Positions 1-13,500 of a stretch of 64,000 nucleotides of DNA are shown here, piece by piece. The stretch is from Enoplosus armatus (Eukaryota > Chordata > Actinopteri > Centrarchiformes > Enoplosidae): NCBI RefSeq assembly GCF_043641665.1, contig NC_092190.1, positions 10,503,548 to 10,567,547 on the forward strand, in the 5' to 3' direction. The notes under the pieces are model-generated. The model searched no databases and had not been told where the DNA came from. It saw nothing but the letters and a program-made list of their open reading frames with translations. Position 1 is the stretch's first letter. Each line of letters starts with the position of its first letter. The position numbers and the translations under genes were made by a program.

Positions 1-217
1 ACTGCTCATTGTCATTCAGCACAGCACACCCATGCCCATCTTGGATGACCGCATTCAGTGACAGAAAAATGCTGCTATTCTATTGACCACCAGTAGATGG
101 AGATATTTTATTCTTTTATATTGCCACTGCTGCTGAAGACCTACCACACAAGGAGTGTCACGGAATCAGGAGGTGTGAGCTGGAAGAAAAAGTGATGGGC
201 CTTTGGGTAGAAGTGTG

Positions 218-221
<4 letters not shown>

Positions 222-260
<39 letters not shown>
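222..260. repeat. (GT)n microsatellite
   Basis: Uninterrupted GT dinucleotide run of about 39 bases. Confidence 0.97.
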
Positions 261-262
<2 letters not shown>

Positions 263-2223
263 ATCTGTGTACATGCATATGCAGAGATGTCTGTCTGTTG
301 CTAATTGCTGTGTGTTCTCTGGAGGGCTCATGAGTGATGCCACACCCTTGGGGCCTGCAGGACAGGTGTGGCAAACCACCACTGTCTTTAGACCCACAGG
401 AACCTGCTACATTAGTTGCCTCATTATTCACTGCAGCCCTAAAGCTGCACGGACTGTAGTGTGAATCCATTGTACTGTACAATGTGTAATAACTGTGTCA
501 GTGCCCCAATACAAAAACAGACTAGGGCAGGGGCATCCATGTTTCCCCTGCACCGGTCTAATAGAATAACTCCCCCAACTCTTGTCTGAAATGAGATTTC
601 AAAGGCAGTGCACGGAAGGTCAGGGAGAATGAAGTGGAAACTGGTGCCAAAGCATACCTTGATTTCAGTAAAATAAGATCCATTTCAAATCTGATATGAT
701 ACGCTGCTTTTCATGATCAAACATTATAGGAAACGGGAGGAAAACAGGGTCTGTCAGTGTCGTGGAAACGTGCCATGTTAGCAATATATGGATTGCACCT
801 CATGCGCTTCACACAACCCTCACCATAAACACATGTAAGGGATCTCTCGAAGACATACATGTGGTTTCATTCTTCCTATCATGTCAGCGGCCATGCTGTG
901 ATGCAACAGCCATCACAAACCAACTGTTGGACATGTATTCACACAATAAACTTGCATTCAAAAGTCATGCAGAGGCTGGTTGCATGGGTGCGAATGCTGC
1001 GTATATGTATTGTCCTTCATGCCCCTTCAGACATGTTTGCACCGAGGATGGACATTTTTGTGTGCAAAGTTTCTTCCAAACAATATTAGAATTAGATTTG
1101 ACTGATGTAAATCTCTAATTTGACTTTTGTTGATAATGCAGGCATGCACGCAACAGTTACTCTGCTGTGATGATTTTACTTTTTGTGTGTTTTGGTTTGT
1201 CAATTTTTTACTGCATTATACTGAGAAGAAATTGTTTAGGGTCCTATAGATTCAGTCTAGATCCCCCGACAATGGTCTGTAGCAGTCGTAGGGTATGGTC
1301 TGTCTCATTCCACAACACACCAACCTACAAAAACTAATTTTGTGTTTTACCCCTGCACATATAGACTATGTATGCCACTTGCCCCTAACCTCCTGTGCAC
1401 CCACCACCAAATGGTATGTACACAAATATTGCCCTCTTTCACTCCCTCTCAGCCTCTCTCTGTTTTCACAATAGTTCTGTTCTCTATCCTGTGGATCTAT
1501 GCAGAAGCCCATTCTTTTTTTGGTTGTAAATACGTTCCCTAGTATGCTGAACAATGTATGTCTTTGCGTCCAGGTTTCCTTGTGTATTTTTAGTTGATGT
1601 CATGTTGTTCCTTTCCTCTTCCTCTTCTTCTTCTTCTAATTCTTTTTTTTTATTTGAGCGTCTGAAATCATTGATGTGGTGAGGTTTAACCAATAGACTT
1701 GTCCTCAGCTTCGCAACCTTATTGTGAAAGGTTGTGGTTCTGTGTGTGTGAAAGCGAAAGATTTATGATTATAGAAATGAAAAAGGTTCAAAGTCATATA
1801 GAAGTATCATTGCGATTATGATTATTATGATTACTATTATACTACCAGTATATTGTAATATTATAGATGCTTTAGTTCAAGTAACTTCTTTAATTTTTTT
1901 ACAAACAACTTTGATGAAATGATTTATAAAACAGTCTCACAAGTCATGATCTTTTCGAAAAGTATGAAAACTACTGCTACAATGATTAAAATTGTGTTCT
2001 GATGAAAATAAATACAGACATACAATCTGTTCCTCTGTTGTGTTTTTGTATGACGTGTCATTGTTCCAATTACAATGCAAAAACAGTGTTGGAAACAATA
2101 ATGTCTCAGCATCCGGCAACAGCTACCCCAATGATGCACTCTGCTGGTGGACAATGATGTCATGTTCAACAAAGGTAATGTATGTTGTCAGCTGCCTGAG
2201 CACATGAGGAAAAGTAAAAAATG

Positions 2224-2255
<32 letters not shown>

Positions 2256-4614
2256 CCATCCACTGGTTGTATCCATCCATGTATAGGAGAAAATATGTAG
2301 CATATACACATCATGCGGTTACCCTTAAAACCATGAGATGGCAGTGTCAGCATATTAGAAGGAGTGTGTGCTGCATTAGTACAAAAATAGACCAAGAGAA
2401 AATATAGACAGCAGGGTCACAGGGGTCATGAATGAATGCCATACGGGTGTTTATGGACTCAATTTTGTGCTGGACTCAGTGTATCTTCACATCAGCAGAG
2501 GGATTAGTTTATACAATATCCACTGGGTGTATTAAAGTATTTACTTCATTAAATATATATACATATCGCACTCTTTAAATATATACCTTATAGTGTGAGT
2601 TAGTGAGTTAAGCTCTTCCAATCATATATTATGAAACTGCTGATCAAGACCTGCTGAGGCCAGTCAATTACACTCACCTTTTAATATTTAATGTAACTGC
2701 ACATACATTTATTCAGCTGTTTATCGTGCATCACTAACATTATGGAGTGAGTGAGTCAATGACTCTCCTGAGTTTGCATAATAATGTGTGAAGCACTGAA
2801 AAGTGCAGCCATGGCTGTTTCCAGTCATACTTTTTGTGTCCCATCAACTGTGTCACCTGGCGAGATTAAATTATTGTAGGTCAGTGAGACGGGTTGCCTG
2901 AGCTTTATTTCTCACTGGTAGACTATATTACATACAGACAGGCTCTAAACTCAGTGCTATTGTAATGGTGGATTACAAAACTGAGGAACAATACAAAATT
3001 ACATATTCTCATTTGCCTTCCGCTCTGTGCCAATGGCCCCTCCACTTCGGATTAAAGCCCTCATTTCTATTTCAACTTGTTGGGACGGATGATGTGCTCA
3101 GCTGGCTAATCCTCAACTAGCCTGCCAATAGTCAGCATCCAATATTCCACCTGACCACAGACTGTGTGTATGTGCTGTGTATATTTCATATTGTATATAA
3201 AATTGAGTTTGGCATGCAGCATTACTGACTGGGTCAACATCACATAGAAATGTAAATTGGTCTTAGTTATTAAAAGGAAAAAAAGTATTTTACAGACATC
3301 ATAGCCCTTGGAAACAAATACTGTTATATACTGCTAATAGAAAGCCTATACATGTATGTGTTTTTGCTTTAATCCTTAATTAAAAAGGCAGAAACTGGGC
3401 TGTGTGGCGAGCAAAAGCACTGAACCAAGCTGAGCTGAGCTGAGCTGAGCTTGGCTGAACTAAAACATGTTTTGTTTTTTTTCTTTCCACCAGCTTGCAT
3501 GTTGCTGATTGGTTGTAAACTAATCCTTCCGAGAACAGCTGTTTGTCAGTTCAGCTGGGAGCTTTGCAGGTGTGAGGAATAACAGAAATTAATAAACATT
3601 TAATTCAAGCTTCAAATCACTCTTTCACCGATTTGGCATCAATTACTGTTTCTCTCGTGGAGGTGTTGCTACTTAAATTGTTCTTGTGTAGACTTCTCTT
3701 GTGAGAAGAGTTTAGAAATGTCAGCCTGGTTTAATATTTCCCAAAGTTAAAGCTTCTGAAGTCCTTATGTAACGGTCCCTCGTAACAGTTTTTAAGCCAA
3801 GTCTCTGGCGCATCCTCCTGGTTTTTTTCCCACTTGTTTTTGCAGCACAGTGTGTGTACTGTGTGTGTTCAGGTTTTATAACAAGAGGGAGGAGGGGAGG
3901 AAAGCAACATTAGGACTACAGGGATTTAAGAAGATCATCTGCCCCAGTGAGAATTCAAACTCATTGGACACAGCAGTGTCATTCACATAATTTCAAAAAA
4001 AGCTATTGATTGTGCTGCGTTGTTTCTGATCCACGAGCCTCAGTTATGGGCAGTGATATAAGGGCTTAATGGATGAGGCATAATTAGACAGATGCCTAAG
4101 CATAGGGGATTCGATGAGCAGACTTGGGCACTGGGTTGTAAATGTTGCTTATGGCAGCGTGAGTGGCATTGTGGCAAATGTCAGTCACAGCTAGAGATGG
4201 CCAATTACACACTAATTGGTTCTTATTGTCCCTCGGTTACTGATGAGGTGCCTCTAATCTGTAGGTCTCCCTGGATTTTACAAAGGAAGGAGAGAGAAAC
4301 CACCACTGGTAGCTAAATGGACAGGTTAGCCCGAGGAGCTACTTTGACAATCCTCACCATTAAGTTCACCAGTCCATTGTTATTGAGATATGGATTACAT
4401 AATAATGTGAAATGACAGAGAATACAGTATACAGTCTTCTAGGGTCCTGGTCTGTCATTATAATGTAGGAGAACTTAACCTTGCATTTGCAACAGCAACA
4501 TCACTTAATACTGTTCAATGCAACCCTGACTGCTGCAGTGAGCCCTCAAACTGGAGAAAGTACGGGCAACCTTGCAGTTGGGTCTCGGTACAGAGAACAA
4601 GAGAGGGGGTACAT
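261..4614. other. Non-coding flank, no gene seen
   Basis: Besides one AAAT microsatellite and a short GAGCT tandem near 3430 (four to five units), I see only unstructured AT-rich sequence. The reading frames here are short and look like chance. Confidence 0.6.
2224..2252. repeat. (AAAT)n microsatellite
   Basis: About seven tandem AAAT/AATA units. Confidence 0.95.
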
Positions 4615-5070
4615 TTAACCCTTGTATGGTGTTCGGGTCTGTGGGACCCGTTTTCAGTTTTTATCAAAAGAAAAATGAAACAATTAATTATTTTTTCAAC
4701 CTGAAATTCATTGGCTTTGGCTCATTTTCTGTGAAGAACATAAATCAAAACACATTTTCAATGACCGCATACTGTACACCCACCCTACGCATTTATATTA
4801 CATACAGGGTGTTTGGGTCCACTGGACCCGGGGCTAATAAAAGTGTGGAAAGTGTAGGTCCTGTGTACCTTCACTCTGTCTTCCTTCTTTCTGGGGCTAC
4901 TGATAGTGTTTTCTGCCCCTCCTGCTCCCGCACAAAGTTGCAACATTATTGAAAATTCAACTACCAACACCGTCTGCTCTTACATTCCCGCACATTTTAC
5001 CCTCTGTCTTGCGGGAACCAAACTTTATTTTCTCATACCCTATCCCACCTGCAAATTAGGGGTGTAACAC

Positions 5071-5077
5071 TATAAAT
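5071..5077 (+). promoter_or_regulatory. TATA box of the piggyBac transposase frame
   Basis: TATAAAT lies 41 bases upstream of the ATG at 5118, a spacing that would give a very short leader. Placement is by motif and position only. Confidence 0.5.
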
Positions 5078-5117
5078 ATGGCTTTGCCAGTGTGGTTCCT
5101 TATCACAACTGATCAAG

Positions 5118-5774
5118 ATGGCCAAAAGATTATCTGCTGAGAGGGCCTTGCAATTGATTTTGGAAGAGAGAGAAGCTTCTGATGATGATGTCGAGGAAGA
5201 GGTTTCAGAATGTGAAGATCACATTTCTGAAAATTCAGAGTCTGACAGTGACTTTGAAGAAGAGGATGAGGTTGAGCACCAATTAGTACCAAAACGAAGA
5301 CGAGTAGCCCGTCAGCAGCCAGCTCCGGGACCAGCCCGTCAGCAGCCAGCTCCGGGACCAGCCCATCAGCAGCCAGCACCAGGACCAGCCCGTCAGCAGC
5401 CAGCTCCAGGACCAGAACAAGCCCACCAGATAGCAAGTGAAGAAATATGGATGTCAAAAAATGGTGAAATTGAATGGTCTTCTTGCCCAAGAAATGAGCC
5501 ACCCCGCAGAGCTGCTAATGTGATAAGGATGCAACCAGGGCCAACACGGCTGACAGTTACTCGTGTGCAGGACATCAAGTCTTCATTTGAGCTTTTCATC
5601 CCAGATTCCATCCAGAAAATTATTCTGGATTGCAGTAATCTTGAAGGAAGGCGTGTTTTTGAAGAGAGGTGGAAGGAGATGGACCAAACTGATTTACATG
5701 CCTACTTTGGGGTTCTTATCCTTGCTGGAGTTTTCAGGTCCAAAGGGGAATCCACAGAATCCCTGATGTGTTGA
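5118..5774 (+). pseudogene. Truncated piggyBac transposase (PGBD4-like N-terminal part)
   Basis: An open 218-codon frame with a good start context (AAGATGG). Residues 1-55 are acidic (SDDDVEEEVSECED and similar); PKRRR at 58-62 looks like a nuclear localisation signal; 64-99 are four copies of a nine-residue (A)RQQPAPGP unit. From about 118 (EIEWSS) to 211 the sequence matches the start of the piggyBac transposase domain, ending DLHAYFGVLILAGVFRSKGE. It stops at 218, before the catalytic Asp triad and C-terminal zinc-binding region. The usual family length is roughly 550-600 residues. The following 3' tail and inverted repeat are still present, so the loss is an internal deletion. No frameshift is seen in what remains. 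Confidence 0.88.
5307..5414 (+). repeat. 27-bp minisatellite, four units, inside the transposase frame
   Basis: Four in-frame 27-base units each encode a nine-residue Pro/Gln-rich block. Units differ by a few bases (CGT/CAT for Arg/His; GCTCCG/GCACCA). Creates a low-complexity linker between the acidic N-terminus and the transposase domain. Confidence 0.92.
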
Positions 5775-5856
5775 GACTGATATTGTTACTGTATGTGTTC
5801 AACTTGTGTTATGTAAACTGACCTGAATGAGTTATATGTCTAATGAAGTTCAAATG

Positions 5857-5862
5857 AATAAA
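5857..5862 (+). terminator. AATAAA polyadenylation signal of the piggyBac element
   Basis: Canonical hexamer 83 bases past the stop codon of the truncated transposase, inside the element. Confidence 0.5.
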
Positions 5863-6197
5863 AATCAATAGTTGTGAAACATCTTGCTTCATTTGTAAAT
5901 GTGTTTTTTTCCACTCACTCCACTTGATTATAACTGATTTTCTTTTTTTATTACATTTTATTAAAAAAAACGAGTTGCACATTAATTCATAAATGTGATC
6001 TAACAAAGGTAAAGGGCAAATATTAACCATGTTTTCTGTTCATATGACTTGTAATTGGGATGAAGTAAACATCTGTTGAGTATTTTAACATAAAATTGTT
6101 TGATTGTGTTGTTTTGAAAACCCAAAACTCTAGCGGGTCCACCAGACCCATGAACACTGGCTGAGTAACAAAAATACTAACACCACACAAGGGTTAA

Positions 6198-7420
6198 TGC
6201 AGTCGGAATGAAAATACTTCAAAAGTCCAAAGAGTGCATTATATATGGTTGCCAGGCAGAAGCACTCTGTCCAGCATACATCCGTCTGTATCAGTTGAAC
6301 ATGCATGCGTAGATACCTCACACCTCACATGTGCGTGCTACATTCACACACCCACTCAACTCACATCCTTTGGCATATGAGAAGAAATAATGAGAAGAAC
6401 CCATTTGGAGCACTGACTCTCTCTGGCTGTCATTCACTTTATTTTCCACTCTTTCTCTGTCCCAATCATCTGTCTCTATAACCATTAAAATGGTTAAATC
6501 CCCACTAAAGAAAACATCACATTTAATAGTAAACCACATATGTAGACTATGTAATTTTAATTGTTAAAAAAGACAAACATAACTTGATCATCAGTGTCCT
6601 AAAGGTGAAGCCTACCTATTCTTCAGTTCTGGGGGAGCTCGCTGGACCCACACAGTAATGCACAGTTAGCGGAAGGGAGGAGGATGGCGACTGAAATAGT
6701 CGCCAGACTTATCCTAGGATCAATGTCAGCACAGTCATTCACCAAAACACACAGGTAAGGGTGGCTTCTCATTGGTGCCAAAATGTGGACACATGATAGT
6801 TTTGCTTCATGGTACAAAAAAAGGCAAGAAATATGTAGAACAATGGATATGATGCATATGGCAAGTGCAGGATCTGTGACCTTAGAATGAAGTTTACTTG
6901 TAATTATGAATTACATAATCTGCTTAGTTGGGAGGAACAGTCAGTGCCCCCAATGTTGATGTTATTCAAGTGAATAACACTAGCTTCATGAATATACACT
7001 GCTCATTAGAACTGTCAACCTGGATGGAGCAGGCTTCCTATTTAGCCATTTCCCTGGTGCCATGCCATTTTAACAGGACTGCATTTGTCACAAGCATACT
7101 TAAACATCAAAGAGGATGCTTGTATGGATGGTGCTGATGTGTGAATGTACCCACCAGAGTACCATCCTGAAGCCTTTTACGCCTCCTCCATTGGAAGTGG
7201 ACTGAGATCCTCCTTTTCAGACTTCTTCTCAGTGCAGTTGTTTGGTCCTTACCAGAATTTGACAGCGTTGAAATCAACATAAATAAACCGAACCAAACAA
7301 ACGTTTCATTTGAACTGCACCAAACAGGTTAGAAGTAAACGGTTCACAGACAGAGATTCTAAAGTGTGTGTTGGGTTGCATAAGCAGGAAGTAAGAGCAA
7401 AATGTTTTTGGGCATATATT
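6198..7420. other. Non-coding stretch
   Basis: Between the piggyBac element and the AAGTCAAGTCAA repeat. No gene, RNA or repeat structure recognised. Confidence 0.55.
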
Positions 7421-7625
7421 AAGTCAAGTCAAGTCAATTTTATCTGTATAGCCCAAAATCACAAATCACACATTTGCCTCAAGGGCACTACAATCTGTAC
7501 AGTATGCGACACCCTCTATCCTTAGGCCCTTGATTCGGATAAGGAAAAATCTGATGAACAGGGGAAAAAAATGGAAGAATCCTCAGGAAGAGCAACAGAG
7601 GAGGGCTCCCTCTCCCAGGCAACAA
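7421..7625 (+). repeat. AAGTCAAGTCAA-type dispersed fish repeat
   Basis: Begins AAGTCAAGTCAAGTCAATTT, followed by TGTATAGCCCAAAATCAC, ATTTGCCTCAAGGGC, ACAATCTGTACAGTATGCGA, CCCTTGATTCGGATAAGG and CCTCAGGAAGAGCAACAGAG. I recognise this order from a very abundant percomorph repeat; its class is not clear to me. A shorter copy is at 52620. Confidence 0.8.
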
Positions 7626-8303
7626 GCTGCTTTGGCCGATCACATACATGCAAGCTTACATTGCTGGATTACTTTGAAATGTAAACAGGGTAATTCCACT
7701 CTTCATGTCAGCGAGGTAAAAGACTGTCGGCGTAATAACATTCCAGGGTTGTGAAATCCTATCTCGTAGTATTGTAAACAGTTGTGAAATGTTTAGGCTT
7801 CTGAAAGGACATTTCTGGATGCTGTACTCCAACTTGACTTCCTGGATCGTATTTCTTCGGCTCATCAGCGCCTTAAGCAATGCCCACACCAACGCATCTC
7901 TCTGCGATTGTATTAATACAGTGCTGTTTTCAGTCTGAATGCCCTGTAAGTGACTCTCACACGAGTGTTATGTGACATTTAGATCAGAGCCAACCAACAT
8001 CATGTTACATCGTGATGTGAATGACCCTCAGATGCCTGGGACTCTCCACCAGCCAGAAATGATTAAGCCTCCTAGATTATTAGCGAAACATCTTACTGGA
8101 TAGTTTAAGTCCAACTTGATATTATCAACCTCTAAACTGATGTTAATGATACAGTAAATGATGCTTAAGGCTGATGTGTAACAGCACATGTCTCTGGTCA
8201 TATAAGATGGGGATGAAGGGAATAAGTTATGGTTTTGTCTGTGTGTTTTGCGTTTTTGGCAAAGCTCCCAGAAATAAATCATGCAGTAACCAGCAAGGAC
8301 GGA

Positions 8304-8310
<7 letters not shown>

Positions 8311-8377
<67 letters not shown>
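8311..8377. repeat. (AC)n microsatellite
   Basis: Uninterrupted run of about 67 bases; yields spurious His-Thr frames. Confidence 0.97.
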
Positions 8378-8380
<3 letters not shown>

Positions 8381-9333
8381 TTGCCTGCTGTTTGTTTCTT
8401 TGTGCTGTTAAAGAATTTGTATGGCTGGTTCGGTATTCAAGCAAGGTATGCTGATATTTACAGGCAATTAAATGAATGGAACAATTTTCCATTCATGGTT
8501 CTTGTTTCCCTTGACTACTGTTGCTGTGACTAATAGCAAATATAATGAAACGCTACATCATATTAGGAGTTATGTTTATTACCCAGCTTTGTGATCTTGT
8601 GATGTGTGTGCATTAGGCACAGAGATCCAGAATGTGCAAACAAAGCTTAGCGAATGACCAAAGGCAGAAGGAAAGTATTAGCTTTTGTGTTTGTGCATAT
8701 GTGCAAATAAATAAAAACCATTTTTAAAGGATGACATTGTATTTTATGGAACAGTCAGTGTACACATTGAGCTATCCTACCCTGAGTCCATCCTATGTGA
8801 AAGTCTTTTATTGGAAGACCAACCAACCAACCAACATTCTTCACATCTGCCACAACTGGAAACACAACAGGAACACCCCATCATAATGAGATTACCATTC
8901 TGTCCCATTTATTATCAGGCATCAGCTGGTCTATGGGCTGGAAATCTGTTTCATAACTCGATAGTTCAGATGATCTGATGGGATTATCAAAGGATGACAT
9001 AGAGTCGATGATAGTCAGTAGTATTATTAACAAAGCGACATGTCATGTGAAGAATCTACTGATGAAATGTAGAAGTAGTTTTGATGGGAGGTGCCTGTTC
9101 TCATCACACATTTTCCAGCAAATATCAAAATAAAAAAAGTCTCCCTGTAACTCACAGATTTACATAATTATTTGCAAATCCTGCTTTCTCACACACAGAC
9201 AAAATGTAGTGAAGGCCGTTAGTTCTCCAACACCATTGACAGAGTCACTGTGCTCATGTGTATGTTGCGCAGATGAAGTAACGGTGGGATCCAAAGATGT
9301 CTGTCACCCACCATACACATATGCCTGACCCAG

Positions 9334-9334
<1 letters not shown>

Positions 9335-9366
<32 letters not shown>
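9335..9366. repeat. (CA)n microsatellite
   Basis: Run of about 32 bases. Confidence 0.95.
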
Positions 9367-9367
<1 letters not shown>

Positions 9368-10485
9368 CACAATCTGGGTGTCGTTCCTCATTTCCATCAT
9401 CTCATCACCATGACAGCACTTCAAAGAGCTGGTCTGAAGCTCTAATTGCCATAAGAGCTTCTTAGAAACTCGAAACATGTGGATGGGTCACACAAACACT
9501 GACACATTGTGACACACACATATATATTTGCATTTTTTTGTTTCAGATCTGAAATCTTCCTTATTTTGGACGAGATTGTGTAGACAAGTAAATGGGCACT
9601 GCTTCCAGATCATACGCTTCCACCCTTATCATTCCAGACTGATAAGAAGAGATACTGGAGCATCTCAGAGCTAAAGTGAAGGAGCTGGAGAAGGAAGGTT
9701 CCTGAGTAGAAAAAAAACTGGGCTAGTTAGCTCACCCTGTTTCTGAGCACTGCAACCCTGAAGTGAGATTAATTCAATTCAATTCAATTCTATTCAATTA
9801 AGTGGCTCAAAAATGGATGGCTGGATTGATAATGCATGAATGCAGGGAAAATCATAATTATAGATACACAGTTTCAACAAAATAGTACAGAAATGTCATT
9901 CTTCTATATATTACCAATGGCAACCCTGCCTGTCTTACTTAAATTTTAGCAATGCAGAGCTGAGTGTTTATGCTGTCCTTACAAACGTTTGCATGTCATT
10001 AGCATAATAGAGAGTGGGAGCCACATACCGTCATATTCTTGTCTCCAATAAGACTGTGTGCCTCTTGAGAGTTAAAATCTTCAAAGCTTGGATAAAAAGC
10101 GCTGTCCAATTACTGAGGTGTTGTAGACGCCCCCCTCCCCGTTTCAATCTCTCATTCTCTTACTTTATGTGACTTTTGGGTCACAAACGAACACATAAAC
10201 ATGTGGAAAATCACAGAGTGAGACCACTGAATCAAATTGTGTTGTGCCCTTTGAAGTGTCACTTGACTTTTCCTTCCTACGGTGCTCGTCAATGAACAAG
10301 ATGTTCGAACAGCAACGCTCCAGCTGCAGTTAATTTTGTGATTACTGTTATAGCTAAGCTGTATCACAGTCACTGGAGAGGTCACAGGCCACACAGATGG
10401 GATGGACTGAAGATTTTAAAAGTAAGTGGGTAATGGGGTACCGTCTAGCTCTCTGCTGCGGCTAGTTTTAGAACAGACTAATCCT

Positions 10486-10487
<2 letters not shown>

Positions 10488-10523
<36 letters not shown>
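10488..10523. repeat. (CA)n microsatellite
   Basis: Run of about 36 bases. Confidence 0.95.
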
Positions 10524-10525
<2 letters not shown>

Positions 10526-13500
10526 ATATGAGCAAACACACAAGCAGTTTTTAGTTGTCTTAACAGGAGTAGAGGGATTAAATTCACTGACACACTCACA
10601 CATACTCAACTGCCTGTATATGCACGCGTTAACACATGCACACGCATGCATAGGTCACATAGAGCATCAGTGATTAGACCCAAATGGAGCTGAACCCTGA
10701 CTGATAGCATCTGTTTCGAATGCCATCTGTCACAGACATCAGCCACTGGCTGAGGATCGGCTGACTGTGTCTACAATAAATAGACCGGGAGCATTCACGG
10801 TGAGACTTGCGTAACATTGTTTCCGCAGAGCAGAAAATTATGAATGCATATTTGTTTTGCTTTTGTTAAATGATGATACAGAACTTCCAAAGGTGTGATC
10901 TTGACAATCAGTAAGCTGGTTCCTAAAGGCTCAGCACCAACACATGGATGGGTTTCCAAGCGCCATTGACCTTTTTCATGGAAGATATATGTTTTAGTAG
11001 GAAAAGCAAAGGTGTAAATGATAAAATGAATAATAGCTGAATTCCATTTAGCTGCTTCAGTTTCAGGGTCAGAGTATTGTGCAAGCTTTCTCGCAGTCAC
11101 ACTGGCAAGGCTTACTGGGACACTTGAATAAAACAGACTCATTGTTATTTGCAACACCTATGATTTTCCTAATATGACATGTTAAAATTTCTGCAGTGAA
11201 AAATGGCCTGTTATGAAATGTTCACGCAGGTTGGGGGCTGAAAACAAACAACAATGACTAAGAACTTAAGAGGAAGAACTTGAGTTATAAACTGCACAAA
11301 TTACAAAAGTCAAAACGACAAAACAGTCCTAATAAATCTATTGGGCTGATTAATGAGCTTGATACGCAGTGAGTCTGCAGTGGTTTGTACTGCATCTAAT
11401 AAATAGCCTCCACTCTGAGTCCCACAACAGCTGTTCCCAACCAGTTCCCTTCTCCTACAATAGCAGCATTGTGACTCGTTCCATATTCTGAGTTACTGTG
11501 TATTGAGTATCTTATGTTGAGCAACGTAGAAAGTGACATGTTTTCCTCTCAGGACAGTTCTCAAATGACGACCTGAAAAAACCTGAACATTTTTGATTTG
11601 TATAAAAAGTAGGTGTGATTCACTAATAACAGAGAGCTTGATTGTATGCCTGGTGTTCGTTAGACAAGCCACAGCTCTCATGCTCTGTGGGCTATACGCT
11701 GTGCCTGCCCAGGAACTCACCTAAGGGACAGCTGCCTCAGAAGTAATCAGCCTGTGGCCTCAGGAGGAACTGGTTCTAACAATGAATCACATACTGTAAA
11801 TAACATACCACACCAACAGCGTAATTAACCGGCATAGAAGGAAATGAAACAATCAGTCATGATCATGAACATTCATAATAACAACGTTTATCTTTTATTT
11901 GTCATACGACTTCCTTTCAGCAAGAAAAACCTTACACACATACCCACACAAAGAAATGTATTCACTTTTCAGACTAGACTTCACACAGTTGATAACAGGA
12001 TATTAGCACAATCAAAGGGGAGGCACGTCTGATCCTGATTAACTCATTAGCATAGGTTGAACCTTCACCTTAAATTGGGTTATGAAAGGTGTGCTGGAAG
12101 GAGGGAGCATGACATAGAATATGACACAATGTGTAGAGCAAAGCACCTACAAACGTCCTTCTATACATTGAAAGTACTACTAATATTTCTGACCTACCTA
12201 CACATGAGGCAGGGTGTAATCCATAAAGATATCATATGATGATGGAGCTTGAACAATATTGCACGTGTTAAATATGATAAATATATACTGTTTATAAGAG
12301 GATGGGGCTGTGCAGCCTTTGATAATGTCAAGATTATCCAGCTTGTATTAGTTCATTACCATGCCAGGGAATAAAGACTTAAGACAAAGCTAAAGCATGT
12401 TTGGTTATGTTTATTTGTGCCAGAAAAAGAAGCCCCATGCTGTCATTTATTTTATCGAGGAGCCCGCTGAGCCTCAAGCCAAGGTGATGATGCTACAACA
12501 GAGCGCTCTGTACCACAACAGCAAATATTATTGAACCAACCAATCTTCAGCAACTCATTCTAAGTTACAAGACTGGACTTGAAATGAAATGAAATTTTAA
12601 CGTGTTAATTCAAGTTGACCTGAAAATTAAAACATATTAAAACATAAAACATATCAATTCTTAATAAGGGGTGGATAAAAGATACAAAATGGTGGATGTG
12701 AACAATAAATGGTTTACAATTTGTGCATAAAAAAAACACACACAATTCACATTTTCTTTTGCGGATTTTCTCAAAAGTCAGTTCAATATGTGCTATATTT
12801 GGATGGAAACCTACTAATGGTCAGATAAACTGCTATGAAACCAGAAGTGGATGCAACTTGCAACAGAATGTTTACCAGCCAGGACAATCAAATAAAATGA
12901 CATCACACAGAGAGATAGATACTGTAAACACAGTTACTCAGCTTCACTTATGTCCCTGACGTCAAGTGGAATGGTAGTGAAGCATTAGTGATTTCTAAAT
13001 GCAAAGAAAATCTAATAGAGAGAAAGCAGAGGTTGTCCTGAATTCAGGCGCATAAACAAAGCCCTCAAGTTTGGTTCAATCAGCTTGATTGGGTTTGTTA
13101 TTTTTCTTCCCATACATCACCTTGGCAGGTAGCGATGGCTGGTATTTTTTTCTGTTTTGATATTGTTATGGCATTACCTAATGGCAATCAGAAGAGTAAT
13201 ATTATCTGATTCCACCAGATATGGTGTCTTCAAGGTTAGACTGCCATATCCTTTATATATTTGAAAACTATTTTTATCAGTGAGTCCATATTTGGGCTTG
13301 CCATGGATGTGTTTAGTCTGAGTGGTTTCAAAATATGCTGTCCATATATAACTCTGGCAAACAAGACAAGATTTCTCATTGATTACATGCAGCCCTGTTC
13401 TTACATCTTACATGAAACCAGCTCTGCACACAGTATCAGGCCCTGACAAAGTCAGCAATTCAATAATCAATGTGTTAAGAAGGATTTGTGAAAAAAACAG

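Larger units (their letters stand above)
4615..6197 (+). mobile_element. Internally deleted piggyBac-type DNA transposon with TTAA flanks
   Basis: The element proper is 4619-6193, flanked by TTAA at 4615-4618 and 6194-6197. The ends are inverted: left CCCTTGTATGGTGTT, right (reverse complement) CCCTTGTGTGGTGTT, 14 of 15 matching. TTAA targets and CCCT ends are hallmarks of the piggyBac superfamily. Three subterminal palindromes of form GGGTC-N5-GACCC lie at 4635-4649, 4815-4829 and 6135-6149. Inside are a TATA box, a truncated transposase frame and a polyadenylation signal. At about 1.6 kb it is well short of an autonomous element, so it is non-autonomous. Confidence 0.93.

Noticed and set aside
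141..482. His-Thr or Val-Cys rich frames at 141-482, 8028-8533, 46766-47066 and similar places
   Set aside because: They are translations of CA/TG microsatellites.
3425..3450. GAGCT tandem as a possible regulatory array
   Set aside because: Only four to five units; consistent with a short microsatellite.
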